Source of the DNA: Chryseobacterium sp. IHB B 17019
GTDB lineage: Bacteria > Bacteroidota > Bacteroidia > Flavobacteriales > Weeksellaceae
Assembly: GCF_001456155.1 (NCBI RefSeq)
Contig: NZ_CP013293.1
Coordinates: 3,410,001-3,474,000, forward strand
DNA: 64,000 nt
Direction of reading: 5' to 3'
Under the pieces are notes generated by a model that was given only the letters and a program-made list of their open reading frames with translations, was not told where the DNA came from and made no database searches. How positions within the stretch are numbered: position 1 is the first letter of the stretch; each line of letters starts with the position of its first letter. Both the position numbers and the translations under genes were made by a program. Of this stretch, positions 15,751-24,734 are shown one piece after another.

Positions 15751-16770
15751 ATGAATTCTGAAAACGCCAAACAATTTTTTGAAAATTATACCGGTAAAAA
15801 ATCATCTGAGTTTATTACTTTAGCTCAAAGTGGCTCTGCTAGAGTAAACTTTTTAGCTATAAATGAAAATACGAAGTATATTATTACTTTCAATGAAAAT
15901 ATTCAGGAGAACGAGAGTTTTTTATATTATTCTGAAATTTTCTCAGGATTAAAACTCAACACGCCACTTATTTATAAAATTTCTGATGACCGGAAAATGT
16001 ATATTCAGGAGTTTTTGGGAGAAAAAACACTGTCGGAAATTATTACCAACGAAGGTTTATCCGATAATGTAAAAGCTTTGGTGAGACAGACTTTAGAAAA
16101 GCTATACCAACTGCAAATTTCAACGCAGAACAAAATAGATTTCAGCAAAACTTTTGAATATGAGAATTATGATGAGCTTCCTGTAACCCACGATTTATAT
16201 TATTTTAAAAATTTTGTGGCCGATGTCCTGGAACTGGAATATCATAAATCTACTCTTTTAAAAGAATTCAAAAAAATTGTAAACCTCATCGAAAATCTTG
16301 AACCGAAAGGGGTCATGATCCGTGATTTTCAGGCGAGGAATATTATGGTGAATGAAAAAAATGAAGTTTCGTTTATTGATTATCAATCGGCAATGAAAGG
16401 ACCTTTGATGTACGATGTAATTTCTTTTTTATTTCAGGCGAAGGCCAATTTTCCTGAAGACTTTAAAAATGAAATGCTTGATTTCTACATTAATCAGTTT
16501 AAAAATAAAGAAACACAACTTCAACTAAAAGTTTCGGTGAAACCAATTCAGCTGATGAGATTTTTGCAGGTTTTGGGAGCTTATGGCTTCAGAGGTCTGA
16601 TTCAAAGGAAGCAACATTTTATTGCGAGTATTGAAAAAGGGATTGAAAATATTACAGAATTTGCCCGGAATTGGGAAGGTATGAAGGATTATCCTGAGCT
16701 GGAGAAAGTAATCAAACAATTGAGATTGGAGAAAACTAAGTTAAAAATTGAAGAGATTTTGAACCATTAA
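15751..16770 (+). CDS. amgK: Sugar kinase of the aminoglycoside-phosphotransferase fold, AmgK-like
   Basis: 339 residues with an APH/ChoK-type kinase fold: N-lobe through ~residue 90 (MYIQEFLGEKTL hinge), catalytic loop IRDFQARNIMV (Asp192, Asn197) and the metal-binding Asp210 in SFIDYQSA. AmgK phosphorylates MurNAc or GlcNAc at the anomeric carbon in cell-wall recycling. That function is inferred here chiefly from the MurU-like gene two positions downstream; alone the fold would allow other small-molecule kinases. It is the first gene of a four-gene run (kinase, RapZ-C, MurU-like, LOG) with its own near-leaderless promoter. Confidence 0.78.
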   Translation: MNSENAKQFFENYTGKKSSEFITLAQSGSARVNFLAINENTKYIITFNENIQENESFLYYSEIFSGLKLNTPLIYKISDDRKMYIQEFLGEKTLSEIITNEGLSDNVKALVRQTLEKLYQLQISTQNKIDFSKTFEYENYDELPVTHDLYYFKNFVADVLELEYHKSTLLKEFKKIVNLIENLEPKGVMIRDFQARNIMVNEKNEVSFIDYQSAMKGPLMYDVISFLFQAKANFPEDFKNEMLDFYINQFKNKETQLQLKVSVKPIQLMRFLQVLGAYGFRGLIQRKQHFIASIEKGIENITEFARNWEGMKDYPELEKVIKQLRLEKTKLKIEEILNH

Positions 16771-16833
16771 GATTATGACTAAAAAAAGAGATTAATCCTT
16801 AGTAGTTCAAAAATAAATTTAAAATATAAGAAA

Positions 16834-17241
16834 ATGCTACACATAGACATACACAGTTTTTCGTACAAAAAAGGAGGAATTCCTAAAGATGAATCAGGAA
16901 ACGGAGGTGGTTTTACCTTCGACTGCAGAGGCATCCTGAATCCCGGAAGAGTGGAAGAATATAAAATCCAGACTGGAAATGACATCGGCGTTCAGGAATA
17001 TCTTGAAGCCAAAACCGAAATGCCTAAATTTTTAGAACTGGTAAAAAGTATGGTTTCCATGAGCATCGACAATTATCTGGCAAGAGGTTTTGAGAATCTT
17101 CAGATCAATTTCGGATGTACGGGAGGACAGCACAGATCGGTTTATTCAGCCATCAAAATTGCTCATTTTATTGAAGAAAAATACGGTGAAAAGGTGGAAG
17201 TTAGCCTTCATCATGATGAACAGCACCAACTTAATTCATAA
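16834..17241 (+). CDS. Stand-alone RapZ C-terminal domain protein
   Basis: 135 residues that align with only the C-terminal half of the RNase adapter RapZ: FTFDCRGILNPGR corresponds to its conserved FD-R-NP segment, and NFGCTGGQHRSVYSAIKIA to its 'GCTGGxHRSV' signature, which binds a phosphorylated ligand. There is no N-terminal Walker ATPase half. In E. coli the RapZ C-terminal domain senses glucosamine-6-phosphate and binds small RNA. Here it lies between an AmgK-like kinase and a MurU-like enzyme, so a sensor or accessory role in amino-sugar recycling is inferred. The function of the stand-alone form is not established. Confidence 0.85.
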   Translation: MLHIDIHSFSYKKGGIPKDESGNGGGFTFDCRGILNPGRVEEYKIQTGNDIGVQEYLEAKTEMPKFLELVKSMVSMSIDNYLARGFENLQINFGCTGGQHRSVYSAIKIAHFIEEKYGEKVEVSLHHDEQHQLNS

Positions 17242-17258
17242 ATGATAAGTGATAAACT

Positions 17259-17972
17259 ATGAAGGCACTTATTTTTGCGGCAGGAAAAGGAACAAGATTG
17301 AAACCGTTTACGGATTTTCACCCGAAGGCATTGGCCAAAGTGAATGACGTACCACTTTTAGAAAGAAATATTAAATATTTAAAAAATTTCGGGATAAATG
17401 ATTTTGTCATTAATGTTCACCATTTTGCCAATCAGATTGTTAATTTTTTAAAGCAAAACAATAATTTCGGTTGCAATATTGAGATTTCAGACGAGTCTGA
17501 TGAGCTTTTGGAAACTGGCGGCGGCTTGGTTTTTGCAAGAAAATTTCTTGATCATGGAGAAGATTTCCTGATTATGAATGCTGATATTTTGACAAACATA
17601 AATATCACTGATTTGGTAAATTATCATAAAAAGATAAAAGATTTTGCTACTTTAGCCGTTTCGGACAGGGAAAGTTCCAGAAAATTGCTTTTCAATGATG
17701 AAATGGTCTTAAGAGGCTGGCTGAATGTACAGACCGGGGAACAAAGGCTCGCAGAATTCAACAAAGGATTCAAGGCACTGGCTTTTAGCGGCATTCATTG
17801 TATTAACCCTGCTATCTTTGACAAAATTAAAAGAACAGGCAAATTTTCCGTTATGGAGGAGTATCTGGACCTGATGCAGACTGAGAAAATCCACGGTTTT
17901 GTGCACGACAGTATTCTGATAGATGTTGGAAGACCGGAATCTGTAATGGAAGCCGAAAAATATTTTAAATAA
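17259..17972 (+). CDS. murU: Sugar-1-phosphate nucleotidyltransferase, MurU-like
   Basis: 237 residues, the compact size of MurU. The N-terminal nucleotide-binding motif is MKALIFAAGKGTRLKPFTD followed by HPKALAKV. LLETGGGLVFA is the sugar-binding segment characteristic of the MurU/HddC group, and NADIL carries the metal-binding Asp. MurU makes UDP-MurNAc from MurNAc-1-phosphate, bypassing de novo synthesis. With the AmgK-like kinase upstream this would give a recycling route from periplasmic amino sugars to UDP-sugars. It starts 17 bases after the RapZ-C gene and lies 8 bases before the LOG gene, so it is in one operon. Confidence 0.8.
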   Translation: MKALIFAAGKGTRLKPFTDFHPKALAKVNDVPLLERNIKYLKNFGINDFVINVHHFANQIVNFLKQNNNFGCNIEISDESDELLETGGGLVFARKFLDHGEDFLIMNADILTNINITDLVNYHKKIKDFATLAVSDRESSRKLLFNDEMVLRGWLNVQTGEQRLAEFNKGFKALAFSGIHCINPAIFDKIKRTGKFSVMEEYLDLMQTEKIHGFVHDSILIDVGRPESVMEAEKYFK

Positions 17973-17980
17973 TTTTTGAA

Positions 17981-18733
17981 ATGGGAATTGAAGGAACGAG
18001 AGATGAAAGCTTAGTAAATCCTGAACTCGATATTAACGAAACAAAGCTGCAAAACAGCCTGAGGCAAAAGACTTGGGACGAAACCATTACCAAAGACAGC
18101 TGGATGGTTTTCAAGGTGATGGCTGAATTTGTGGACGGCTATGAAAAGCTTGCCAAAATCGGGCCTTGTGTTTCTATTTTCGGTTCTGCAAGGCTAAAGC
18201 CTCAGAGCAAATATTATAAAATGGCCGTAGAAATTGCGGAAAAAATTACAAAAATCGGTTTTGGAATCATTACCGGTGGCGGGCCTGGAATTATGGAGGC
18301 CGGAAATAAGGGTGCTTTCAATGCGCAGGGAAAGTCTATCGGACTGAATATTGATCTCCCGTTTGAGCAGCATTTTAATCCTTTTATTAATAAATCCTAT
18401 TCCATGAACTTTGATTATTTTTTCGTGAGAAAAGTAATGTTTGTGAAATATTCTCAGGGGTTCGTGGTGATGCCGGGAGGTTTTGGAACATTGGATGAGT
18501 TTACGGAAGCTTTAACATTAATTCAGACCAACAAAATCGGCAGGTTTCCTATCGTGTTGGTAGGCTCTGAATTCTGGGGCGGATTGCTGGATTGGTTTAA
18601 GGCGACTTTATTAAAAGAAAAAATGATTCACGAGGAAGATCTTGATCTTTATCGAGTGGTAGATACGGCTGATGAAGCGGTAGCACACATCAAAGCATTT
18701 TATGATAAGTATTCTGTAAATGTTAATTTTTAA
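17981..18733 (+). CDS. LOG family protein (Rossmann-fold nucleotide 5'-monophosphate phosphoribohydrolase type)
   Basis: 250 residues. The family motif PGGFGTLDEFTE (PGGxGTxxE) and the upstream GGGPGIMEAGNKGA are both present, as is SIFGSARL at the start of the Rossmann fold. Proteins of this group hydrolyse nucleoside monophosphates (cytokinin-type or general AMP/GMP) to base and ribose-5-phosphate. It follows the MurU-like gene by 8 bases and is probably the last gene of that operon. A link to cell-wall recycling is not obvious; it may only share the transcript. Confidence 0.9.
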   Translation: MGIEGTRDESLVNPELDINETKLQNSLRQKTWDETITKDSWMVFKVMAEFVDGYEKLAKIGPCVSIFGSARLKPQSKYYKMAVEIAEKITKIGFGIITGGGPGIMEAGNKGAFNAQGKSIGLNIDLPFEQHFNPFINKSYSMNFDYFFVRKVMFVKYSQGFVVMPGGFGTLDEFTEALTLIQTNKIGRFPIVLVGSEFWGGLLDWFKATLLKEKMIHEEDLDLYRVVDTADEAVAHIKAFYDKYSVNVNF

Positions 18734-18791
18734 TTGGCATATTATTTGTCACTTACTAGAAACAAGCATGATTGCAAATCAATTAATTAAG

Positions 18792-19262
18792 ATGAAAAAA
18801 TTTTTATATATAACAGGAATTTTAACATTTTTTGTGTTAATGAGTTTCACGAGTGTAGACTTTTTCTCTTCAATGACGAAAGTGGATTATATAGACGGAA
18901 GCAAAACATTGAAGTTCACCACAAAAATGAATACAAGCCATATTTCAGATGCCATTAAAATAAATCCGAATACAGCAGGGTTTGAAGCAGAGGTAAAAAA
19001 ATATGTAAATAATAATTTTGATGTGTACGTCAATGGTTCTCCGAAAACAATAACATTCACAGGAAGCCAGGTAAGCGGAGAAACTGTATGGGTATATTTT
19101 GAAGCGGGAGGTGTTTCGGATATCAGTACCTTAAAAATTAAAAATACGATTCTTCTAAGCGCTTTTCCAAAGCAGATTAACCTTGTTAATATTGCTTATA
19201 AAGGAAGTCAGAAAACAATGAATTTCCAAAGGGGAAAAGAGGTGAATGAAGTTTCTTTTTAA
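18792..19262 (+). CDS. Exported protein resembling the DUF6702 family
   Basis: 156 residues from the ATG at 18792, chosen because MKKFLYITGILTFFVLMSF is a clear signal peptide while the upstream extension is not protein-like. The mature part, TKVDYIDGSKTLKFTTKMNTSHISDAIK, resembles the beta-strand start of DUF6702 proteins (small exported Bacteroidota proteins of unknown role). The family call is tentative. It lies 58 bases after the LOG gene on the same strand and ends with a strong terminator. Confidence 0.75.
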   Translation: MKKFLYITGILTFFVLMSFTSVDFFSSMTKVDYIDGSKTLKFTTKMNTSHISDAIKINPNTAGFEAEVKKYVNNNFDVYVNGSPKTITFTGSQVSGETVWVYFEAGGVSDISTLKIKNTILLSAFPKQINLVNIAYKGSQKTMNFQRGKEVNEVSF

Positions 19263-19283
19263 CAGAATTACTTAGTTTAGATA

Positions 19284-19312
19284 GACCACTGCAATTGCGG
19301 TGGTTTTTTTAT
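19284..19312 (+). terminator. Intrinsic terminator
   Basis: The arms ACCACTGC and GCGGTGGT (one wobble pair) around an AATT loop are followed by a run of T. Confidence 0.88.
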
Positions 19313-19437
19313 TTTAAATAAGATATGAAAGATTTGTATTAATTTAAATTAAAATCACCAAAAAGAGATTTATTAGGTGAAACTACTGCTCTTTGAATTT
19401 GCGCGTTTATAATCTAACTTTCTCATTAACAACACCG

Positions 19438-19445
19438 TAAGTTTG
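19438..19445 (+). promoter_or_regulatory. -7 promoter box (TAAGTTTG) of the PixA/AidA gene
   Basis: A perfect TANNTTTG box, about 104 bases upstream of the ATG at 19550, leaves an unusually long leader for this window. The leader can form small hairpins (for example GTGG...CCAC at ~19470-19486). No TTG at -33. Confidence 0.4.
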
Positions 19446-19549
19446 CATTGTAATTACAAAATCAAAGAGGTGGAGCTCAGAAACCACATTAATCAACGAG
19501 GCGACTCCGAAAAGCCAAACGAGTAGGAACACCAAAACAAACTAATACA

Positions 19550-20098
19550 ATGGAAGCAGAATTAAAAGCATCGAGCCAGGAAATTGATATCCTGGTAGTT
19601 ATTGACACAGACTATGTAAAGTCTAATTATCCCAACCCTAGCCAGGACCCGAACAATCCGACAGGCATTGACCACAACAGCCAGCATATGATTGCATCCA
19701 ATGCAAATGTAGTTTCAGGCCAGGGAACTACATATCTGAATTTCAGTGCAAGAGCAGGAGATTTTGTAGCATTCAGAGGTACTTCAATCTACCAGAATTC
19801 TGATGATGCTATTATTATCTACAACATTAAATATTGGTCCGGAGATCAGGTATTTAATTCATTTGTATACGATGCCGTAACAAGACAACAAGCTGTAGTA
19901 CCAAATTATGATTCATCAAACGGCTTACCTCCCAATTATGCATCAATCACTTTCTCAAGTTTTGATTCTAAGGTAAGGAATACGGGTACAGAGAATTTCT
20001 ACGTACAATTTGCCTTATACACGATAGATCCAAATAACAGTAACAAACAGATCCTTTACGGATACTATTACTGGGATCCAACGATTACAGTTAAATAA
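19550..20098 (+). CDS. PixA/AidA (inclusion body protein) family protein
   Basis: 182 residues without a signal peptide. The N-terminus EIDILVVIDTDYVKSNYPNP, then SQDPNNPTGIDHNSQHMI, and ARAGDFVAFRGTSIY are characteristic of the PixA/AidA family. PixA forms crystalline inclusion bodies in Xenorhabdus, and AidA is a quorum-controlled protein of Burkholderia and Ralstonia; the molecular function is unclear. It is a single gene with its own promoter, long leader and terminator. In this organism it could be strongly expressed or density-regulated, but that is inference. Confidence 0.88.
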   Translation: MEAELKASSQEIDILVVIDTDYVKSNYPNPSQDPNNPTGIDHNSQHMIASNANVVSGQGTTYLNFSARAGDFVAFRGTSIYQNSDDAIIIYNIKYWSGDQVFNSFVYDAVTRQQAVVPNYDSSNGLPPNYASITFSSFDSKVRNTGTENFYVQFALYTIDPNNSNKQILYGYYYWDPTITVK

Positions 20099-20108
20099 AA
20101 CGAAATAA

Positions 20109-20144
20109 AAAAATCCACCGCGTAAAACGGTGGATTTGTTTTTA
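20109..20144. terminator. Shared terminator between the PixA/AidA gene and the DUF5689 gene
   Basis: The perfect arms AAATCCACCG and CGGTGGATTT enclose a 7-nt loop, with A-run and T-run flanks usable on both strands. Confidence 0.88.
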
Positions 20145-20184
20145 TAATAAGACTGCCTGATAGATAGTCTTTATTTAGACATTC

Positions 20185-21576
20185 TTATTGAACCTGAATA
20201 TTATCTAACTGAACTGTAGTTGTTACTCCACTTCCATTTCCTGTATATTCAAACAAAATAAATCCGTTACCAGTAAGTGCAGGAGGAATAGCATAAGTAC
20301 CTGCAGGAGCTAAAGTTCCATACCCGCTAGCTGGAGCTTGCGGAATTGTAAATGAAGATGTAATATCTGTTTTTGTAGCCTGCGTAATATCTCCAAGAGG
20401 AGTATAATTAGTTGTATAATAAACTTTTAAGGCGTTACCGTTCCAGAATCCTACATTTACGTCAAACTTTAATGTATTTGCCGCTGTAAAATCAACTGGT
20501 ACAGCGAAATACGTTTGATAAGGACCAGAACCAGAGTTTGCTCCCAACTGGATATATTTGTTGCTGCTGAAAGTTTTCAACTGCCAATATCTGTTTCCTA
20601 AAAGAGCGTCATTCACATATTTAGGATAAACTTCTAAGTTTGTAGGCGTTAATGAATAGCTTTCAAAATTTTCAAGGAAAGAACCCGAATAAGTAATTGC
20701 TGTGCCTCCTTTTGGTGGTGTTGCATCTACTCTAGTTCCTTTGAAATTGATGTCATTTGTATTTCTGATCAACATTTGCCACGTGGATATATAACGGCTT
20801 ACAACAAAAGTAATATCTCCGTTTCCTGTTGGCAATAAAGTAGATCCCTGTGCAAAGAAGCCTGAATTTCTAAGCGTAACTGAGTTTCCTGAAGCATCTT
20901 CTAAAGTTCTATCTGTATCAACACCTGCACCACCAACGTAGTCGATATAGGTTTTATTAACAGGGAAAATATCACCGATTGAGAACTGAGAACTAGGAAC
21001 TTTCACCAATGTATTGATATATTGCTCAGCTTTAGCAGCGGCAAGGTTTGGTAATTCTACAGGCTTAATATTTACAATTTCAAGTCCGTTTCCGTTACAA
21101 ACACCTGAAATATATCTGCTTAACAAAGAAGCAGGAATTCTTCCGATAGAGAAATTAGGATCCACAGAACCAATTTTCACAGCTCCTCTATCTAATCCCA
21201 GTCTTAATCCTTTAGCATTAATTCTGATGTGCGCTCCAACAGGGAAATCCGCATAGTTACTTGCTCTGTCAACTTCGATCTGCAAACCTGCAGTTGGATT
21301 TTCAGGTTTATCCTGGAAAGAAATTGTTTTGTAAAAATTTCCGCTTTCATCAGAAGAAACAACGTATCCGTCAATAATCTGGTCGGTAGTAATTAAAAGA
21401 TATCCTGTAGCCGGAGCCTGAGCTTTAAAATCAGCTAAAGACATCGTAGGAGCCGGGAATTTGTTTTCGCACTTGATCGGTGGCGTATCCCACTCATCTT
21501 TTTGTACGCAAGAGGTAATAGAAATTGCGGCAAATGCAACTCCTGCTACTAAACTTAAGTATTTTTTTATTGTCAT
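20185..21576 (-). CDS. DUF5689 domain lipoprotein
   Basis: 463 residues with a lipoprotein signal peptide (MTIKKYLSLVAGVAFAAIS, lipobox ITSC, Cys23). The N-terminal half matches the DUF5689 pattern (IDGYVVSSDESGNFYKTISFQD, GLQIEVDRAS, GAHIRINAKGLRLGL), an OB-fold-like domain of the sort found with extracellular nucleases. The C-terminal ~180 residues (FLENFESYS, then beta strands) look like a choice-of-anchor/jelly-roll domain. It follows a TonB receptor by 38 bases on the same strand, so it is probably its surface or periplasmic substrate-binding partner, playing the role SusD has elsewhere. Confidence 0.85.
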   Translation of the reverse strand: MTIKKYLSLVAGVAFAAISITSCVQKDEWDTPPIKCENKFPAPTMSLADFKAQAPATGYLLITTDQIIDGYVVSSDESGNFYKTISFQDKPENPTAGLQIEVDRASNYADFPVGAHIRINAKGLRLGLDRGAVKIGSVDPNFSIGRIPASLLSRYISGVCNGNGLEIVNIKPVELPNLAAAKAEQYINTLVKVPSSQFSIGDIFPVNKTYIDYVGGAGVDTDRTLEDASGNSVTLRNSGFFAQGSTLLPTGNGDITFVVSRYISTWQMLIRNTNDINFKGTRVDATPPKGGTAITYSGSFLENFESYSLTPTNLEVYPKYVNDALLGNRYWQLKTFSSNKYIQLGANSGSGPYQTYFAVPVDFTAANTLKFDVNVGFWNGNALKVYYTTNYTPLGDITQATKTDITSSFTIPQAPASGYGTLAPAGTYAIPPALTGNGFILFEYTGNGSGVTTTVQLDNIQVQ

Positions 21577-21614
21577 TTTAATAATTTTTAAATTAAAATA
21601 GTTTGTGGTGATTA

Positions 21615-24482
21615 TTAGAATCTAAACTGTAAATTTATGAAATATGATCTTCCCTGAGTGTACCAGTATTTTGGTCCGAACAAAGGATATTCTCTATTCA
21701 AATCTTCTGAGAAAGTATCGAATTTAGCATTTCTTGTCTGTTCAAAACCTCCGGTGATATATTTTCTGTTATCTAAAATATTATTTACCGTCGCAGAAAT
21801 TAAAACATAATACTTCCCAATTACCCAGGATTTCCCTGCATTAGCATTCAGGAAGAATGAAGAAGGTAATTTGTTTGGTTCTAGAACTCTTCTAAGATCT
21901 GATTCTGTTAATCCATAAAATGGTGATGAAGTAAGGTCATTCTGAATAAATCCTTCGGTTCTAATCAATGAGGCAGGGTCTAAATAACTGTCATCAAAAT
22001 AGTTCCAGTTTGCTCCTACCCACCAATATTTAGGGTTATTATAACGGAAGCCTAAAGAGAAAGCCTGTTGTGGAGTTCCTCCCTGACGATAATCTTTAAT
22101 ATATGCTTTACCTAAGCTTGTATATGGAAGACCGTTTCCGAAAACTCCAGTTGCATCTGATGCAAAATAAGTCGTTGGATCATTTTGATAAGTATATTGT
22201 CCTATACTTGCCAAACCTTGTAAAGATAAGGTAGGAATAATTTTTACGTCAACTCCTAATTCTAATCCCATGTTTCTTTTCTTCACATCTGTCATGATCT
22301 GAGATACAAATGCACTCTGTACATTGGTTTGGTTACCATCCGCATCTACACTTTTCAATGCAAGACCATCCGCGAAGAACCTTTGTACCGTCGTTTCGTT
22401 ATCTGTATCAACTAAATATCCTGTTAATCTTAATTTTAAGAAAGGAGTTGACATTACATAGCTTAAATCATTAGCATTTACAACCATATTTTTTACATTT
22501 GGCGCAACAGATCCGTTAACTCGTGGGTTCACAAATAAGTCTTCCAAATAAGGAGCCTGTGAATAATATGCACCGTTGTAAACAATAAAGTTTCTACCGT
22601 TTACTTTATAAATAGCCTGACCTTTTATACCATAGTTCCAGTAGTTGTAATCTGTCCCTTTTCCGTAAGAATCTTTGTATAAATAATGATTAAACAAGCC
22701 CTCTCTGTTTGAAGAAGAATATCCGAACATTCCGGAAACAAACACATCAAATTTTCCTGATGAGAATTTCAATCCCGGGTTTACTTTTACTTCCTGTCTT
22801 CTGAAAATGTAGTCGTAAGTCATTTTATCACCTACTTTTTTAGTTACATTTTCTTCTCCTTCATTATATAAACCTGTTTTCCCCGGTTGGTTCGTTGCCG
22901 CAAACGGATCTCTGTTGAGTACAAAATCAGCACCTAAAAGATCATTTACTTCTCTGTATTGCTCAGAACGGTAGTTTTGATAAGATACATTTAATAAAAA
23001 CTTAGTGGTATCATTAAAATTGTGGATAAAGTGTGTTGCAACATTCCATATTTTATCATCACTTACATCATTTACCAGATAATATAAAGCTCTTTTTCCA
23101 TTTTGTCCGTAATAATTTTGTGGAGCCTGCTGCATATTTCTCTGGTATAATCTATCCCAGTTTATTTGAGTAATATTTGGATCCCCGTTCTGCCATCCTC
23201 TAAGAGAAGTTTGGAAGGCGTCCTGAGCTGTTGTCATAGTTCCGTCAGGATTTACCACTGAAGCATTAGGATCTAAAGAATCATAATAACTTGGTAAATT
23301 TCTGTAATATGTTGGAGAGGGGTTTTGAACATTTTGCCAGTCTAAACGAGAACCTTTATCTTTTCCGAATTGATAAGAAACTGATGTCCAAAGACTTGAA
23401 TTTTTATTAATTTTCCAGAAGTCTTGAATTTGGAAGATAGGCTGGAAACCTTTCCTTACCCTTTCACTTCGCTGCTCACCGTCCTGATAACCCCAATAAG
23501 AGTTGTAATGAACTCCTCTATAATCATAAACTTCCTGAGTACTCGGACTCGATGTTGATCTTCTGTAGGGAGCACCGATAAAGTTGAATGTCATTGTATG
23601 TTTGTCACTAAACTTTTTCTCAATCCCCAGATAAGCTCCGTAAGCATCATAGAAAGTTCCTTCCTGGATTCCTTCTTCCGCCCATCTTCTTGCACCCATT
23701 GCAGTAAACGCCCATCCCGACTTGCTCATTCCTGAACTGTATCGTAAAGAAGTCCTGTTTCTGTAGTTTCTGTTCGTTAAAGATTGTGTGAATTGAAATC
23801 CTTTTCTGTACTCGCTGGCTTTTGTGTTTTTATATACCACTGAACTGTTTCCACCGAAAGCATACTCTGAAGGGGCATGATTTTGAGAAATTTCAGGATA
23901 TCTTGTAATCTCATTAAGACCACCCCAATTTCCAAAATCAACATTACCATTGTCAGACTTGATCATAGATACACCATTCAGCATAGTTTCTCCAAATCTT
24001 CCGTCGATTCCTCTCGGGCGGAACCAGTAAAATCCTAAATCGAATGCCGCAATTCTACTGAATATATCCTGGGAAGACTGTAGCAAACCTACCGTAGAAG
24101 CCTGTCCGCTGTTGCTGTCTTCATCATCACCATCATTATCAATAATTGCTAAACCCTGATCCGCACTTGTAAGTGTAGAATAAAGAGTAACGATCCCAAG
24201 ATCCTTTCTTTTCTCATTGGCTACGTCAAACTCCATTACTTTGGTTTCGTAATTGGGTTTCGTAATCACAATTTGGTAATGCCCCGGCTGAAGGTCTACA
24301 AACTGGAAGTATCCAATTTTGTCAGCCGTTACATCATTGTCGTTCCCTTTTAGATCTACTTCTGCCCTTTCAACGGGCTTTCCATCTGCATCTTTCAGAT
24401 ACGCAAACACTGTAGTCTGCGCAAAGTAAAATGAAGCCGGAAGTAAAGTAAATAAAGAGACTAATGATAATTTTTTAATCAT
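21615..24482 (-). CDS. TonB-dependent receptor with carboxypeptidase-like N-terminal domain
   Basis: 955 residues: signal peptide (to SFYFAQ), an Ig-like carboxypeptidase-regulatory domain (~residues 24-95: TVFAYLKDADGKPVERAEV, LQPGHYQIVITKPNY), a plug with FGETMLNGVSM, and a barrel ending in NLQFRF. An acidic stretch DNDGDDEDSNSG lies before the plug. It is co-directional with the DUF5689 lipoprotein gene and divergent from an exported nuclease-like gene. The trio suggests uptake of a nucleotide- or phosphate-containing polymer or its fragments; the true substrate is unproven. Confidence 0.92.
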   Translation of the reverse strand: MIKKLSLVSLFTLLPASFYFAQTTVFAYLKDADGKPVERAEVDLKGNDNDVTADKIGYFQFVDLQPGHYQIVITKPNYETKVMEFDVANEKRKDLGIVTLYSTLTSADQGLAIIDNDGDDEDSNSGQASTVGLLQSSQDIFSRIAAFDLGFYWFRPRGIDGRFGETMLNGVSMIKSDNGNVDFGNWGGLNEITRYPEISQNHAPSEYAFGGNSSVVYKNTKASEYRKGFQFTQSLTNRNYRNRTSLRYSSGMSKSGWAFTAMGARRWAEEGIQEGTFYDAYGAYLGIEKKFSDKHTMTFNFIGAPYRRSTSSPSTQEVYDYRGVHYNSYWGYQDGEQRSERVRKGFQPIFQIQDFWKINKNSSLWTSVSYQFGKDKGSRLDWQNVQNPSPTYYRNLPSYYDSLDPNASVVNPDGTMTTAQDAFQTSLRGWQNGDPNITQINWDRLYQRNMQQAPQNYYGQNGKRALYYLVNDVSDDKIWNVATHFIHNFNDTTKFLLNVSYQNYRSEQYREVNDLLGADFVLNRDPFAATNQPGKTGLYNEGEENVTKKVGDKMTYDYIFRRQEVKVNPGLKFSSGKFDVFVSGMFGYSSSNREGLFNHYLYKDSYGKGTDYNYWNYGIKGQAIYKVNGRNFIVYNGAYYSQAPYLEDLFVNPRVNGSVAPNVKNMVVNANDLSYVMSTPFLKLRLTGYLVDTDNETTVQRFFADGLALKSVDADGNQTNVQSAFVSQIMTDVKKRNMGLELGVDVKIIPTLSLQGLASIGQYTYQNDPTTYFASDATGVFGNGLPYTSLGKAYIKDYRQGGTPQQAFSLGFRYNNPKYWWVGANWNYFDDSYLDPASLIRTEGFIQNDLTSSPFYGLTESDLRRVLEPNKLPSSFFLNANAGKSWVIGKYYVLISATVNNILDNRKYITGGFEQTRNAKFDTFSEDLNREYPLFGPKYWYTQGRSYFINLQFRF

Positions 24483-24544
24483 GAGTATATTTTATTTTTA
24501 AATACTTTTCTTGTTAATTCTCAACAGTTTAAAAGTTGGGGACG

Positions 24545-24573
24545 CAAATTTAGTCAAATTTTAGAATTAACAA
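24545..24573 (-). promoter_or_regulatory. Promoter of the TonB receptor-DUF5689 operon (TTG-N18-TAAATTTG)
   Basis: On the minus strand a TTG (24573-24571) is followed after 18 bases by a perfect -7 box (24552-24545), 62 bases upstream of the receptor ATG. Both elements and the spacing fit the Bacteroidota consensus. Confidence 0.65.
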
Positions 24574-24691
24574 CCTTTTTAACATTATTTTTTCTTAACA
24601 TTGCAAACTTTTAAGAATCATTATATAAAAAAAACACGGATACCACATTTTAAATTTACAAATATTTAAAATGGCATGAATTAAAAAAAGG

Positions 24692-24699
24692 TAAATTTG
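24692..24699 (+). promoter_or_regulatory. -7 promoter box (TAAATTTG) of the exported nuclease-like gene
   Basis: A perfect TANNTTTG box lies 35 bases upstream of the ATG at 24735; no TTG at the -33 position. Confidence 0.5.
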
Positions 24700-24734
24700 C
24701 AGATTAAATAATATTAATAACAACTCTAAAGAGG

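Noticed and set aside
15703..15774. 24-residue N-terminal extension of XrtF
   Set aside because: It would overlap the promoter and the start of the divergent kinase gene, and the exosortase begins naturally at MLKDFKP.
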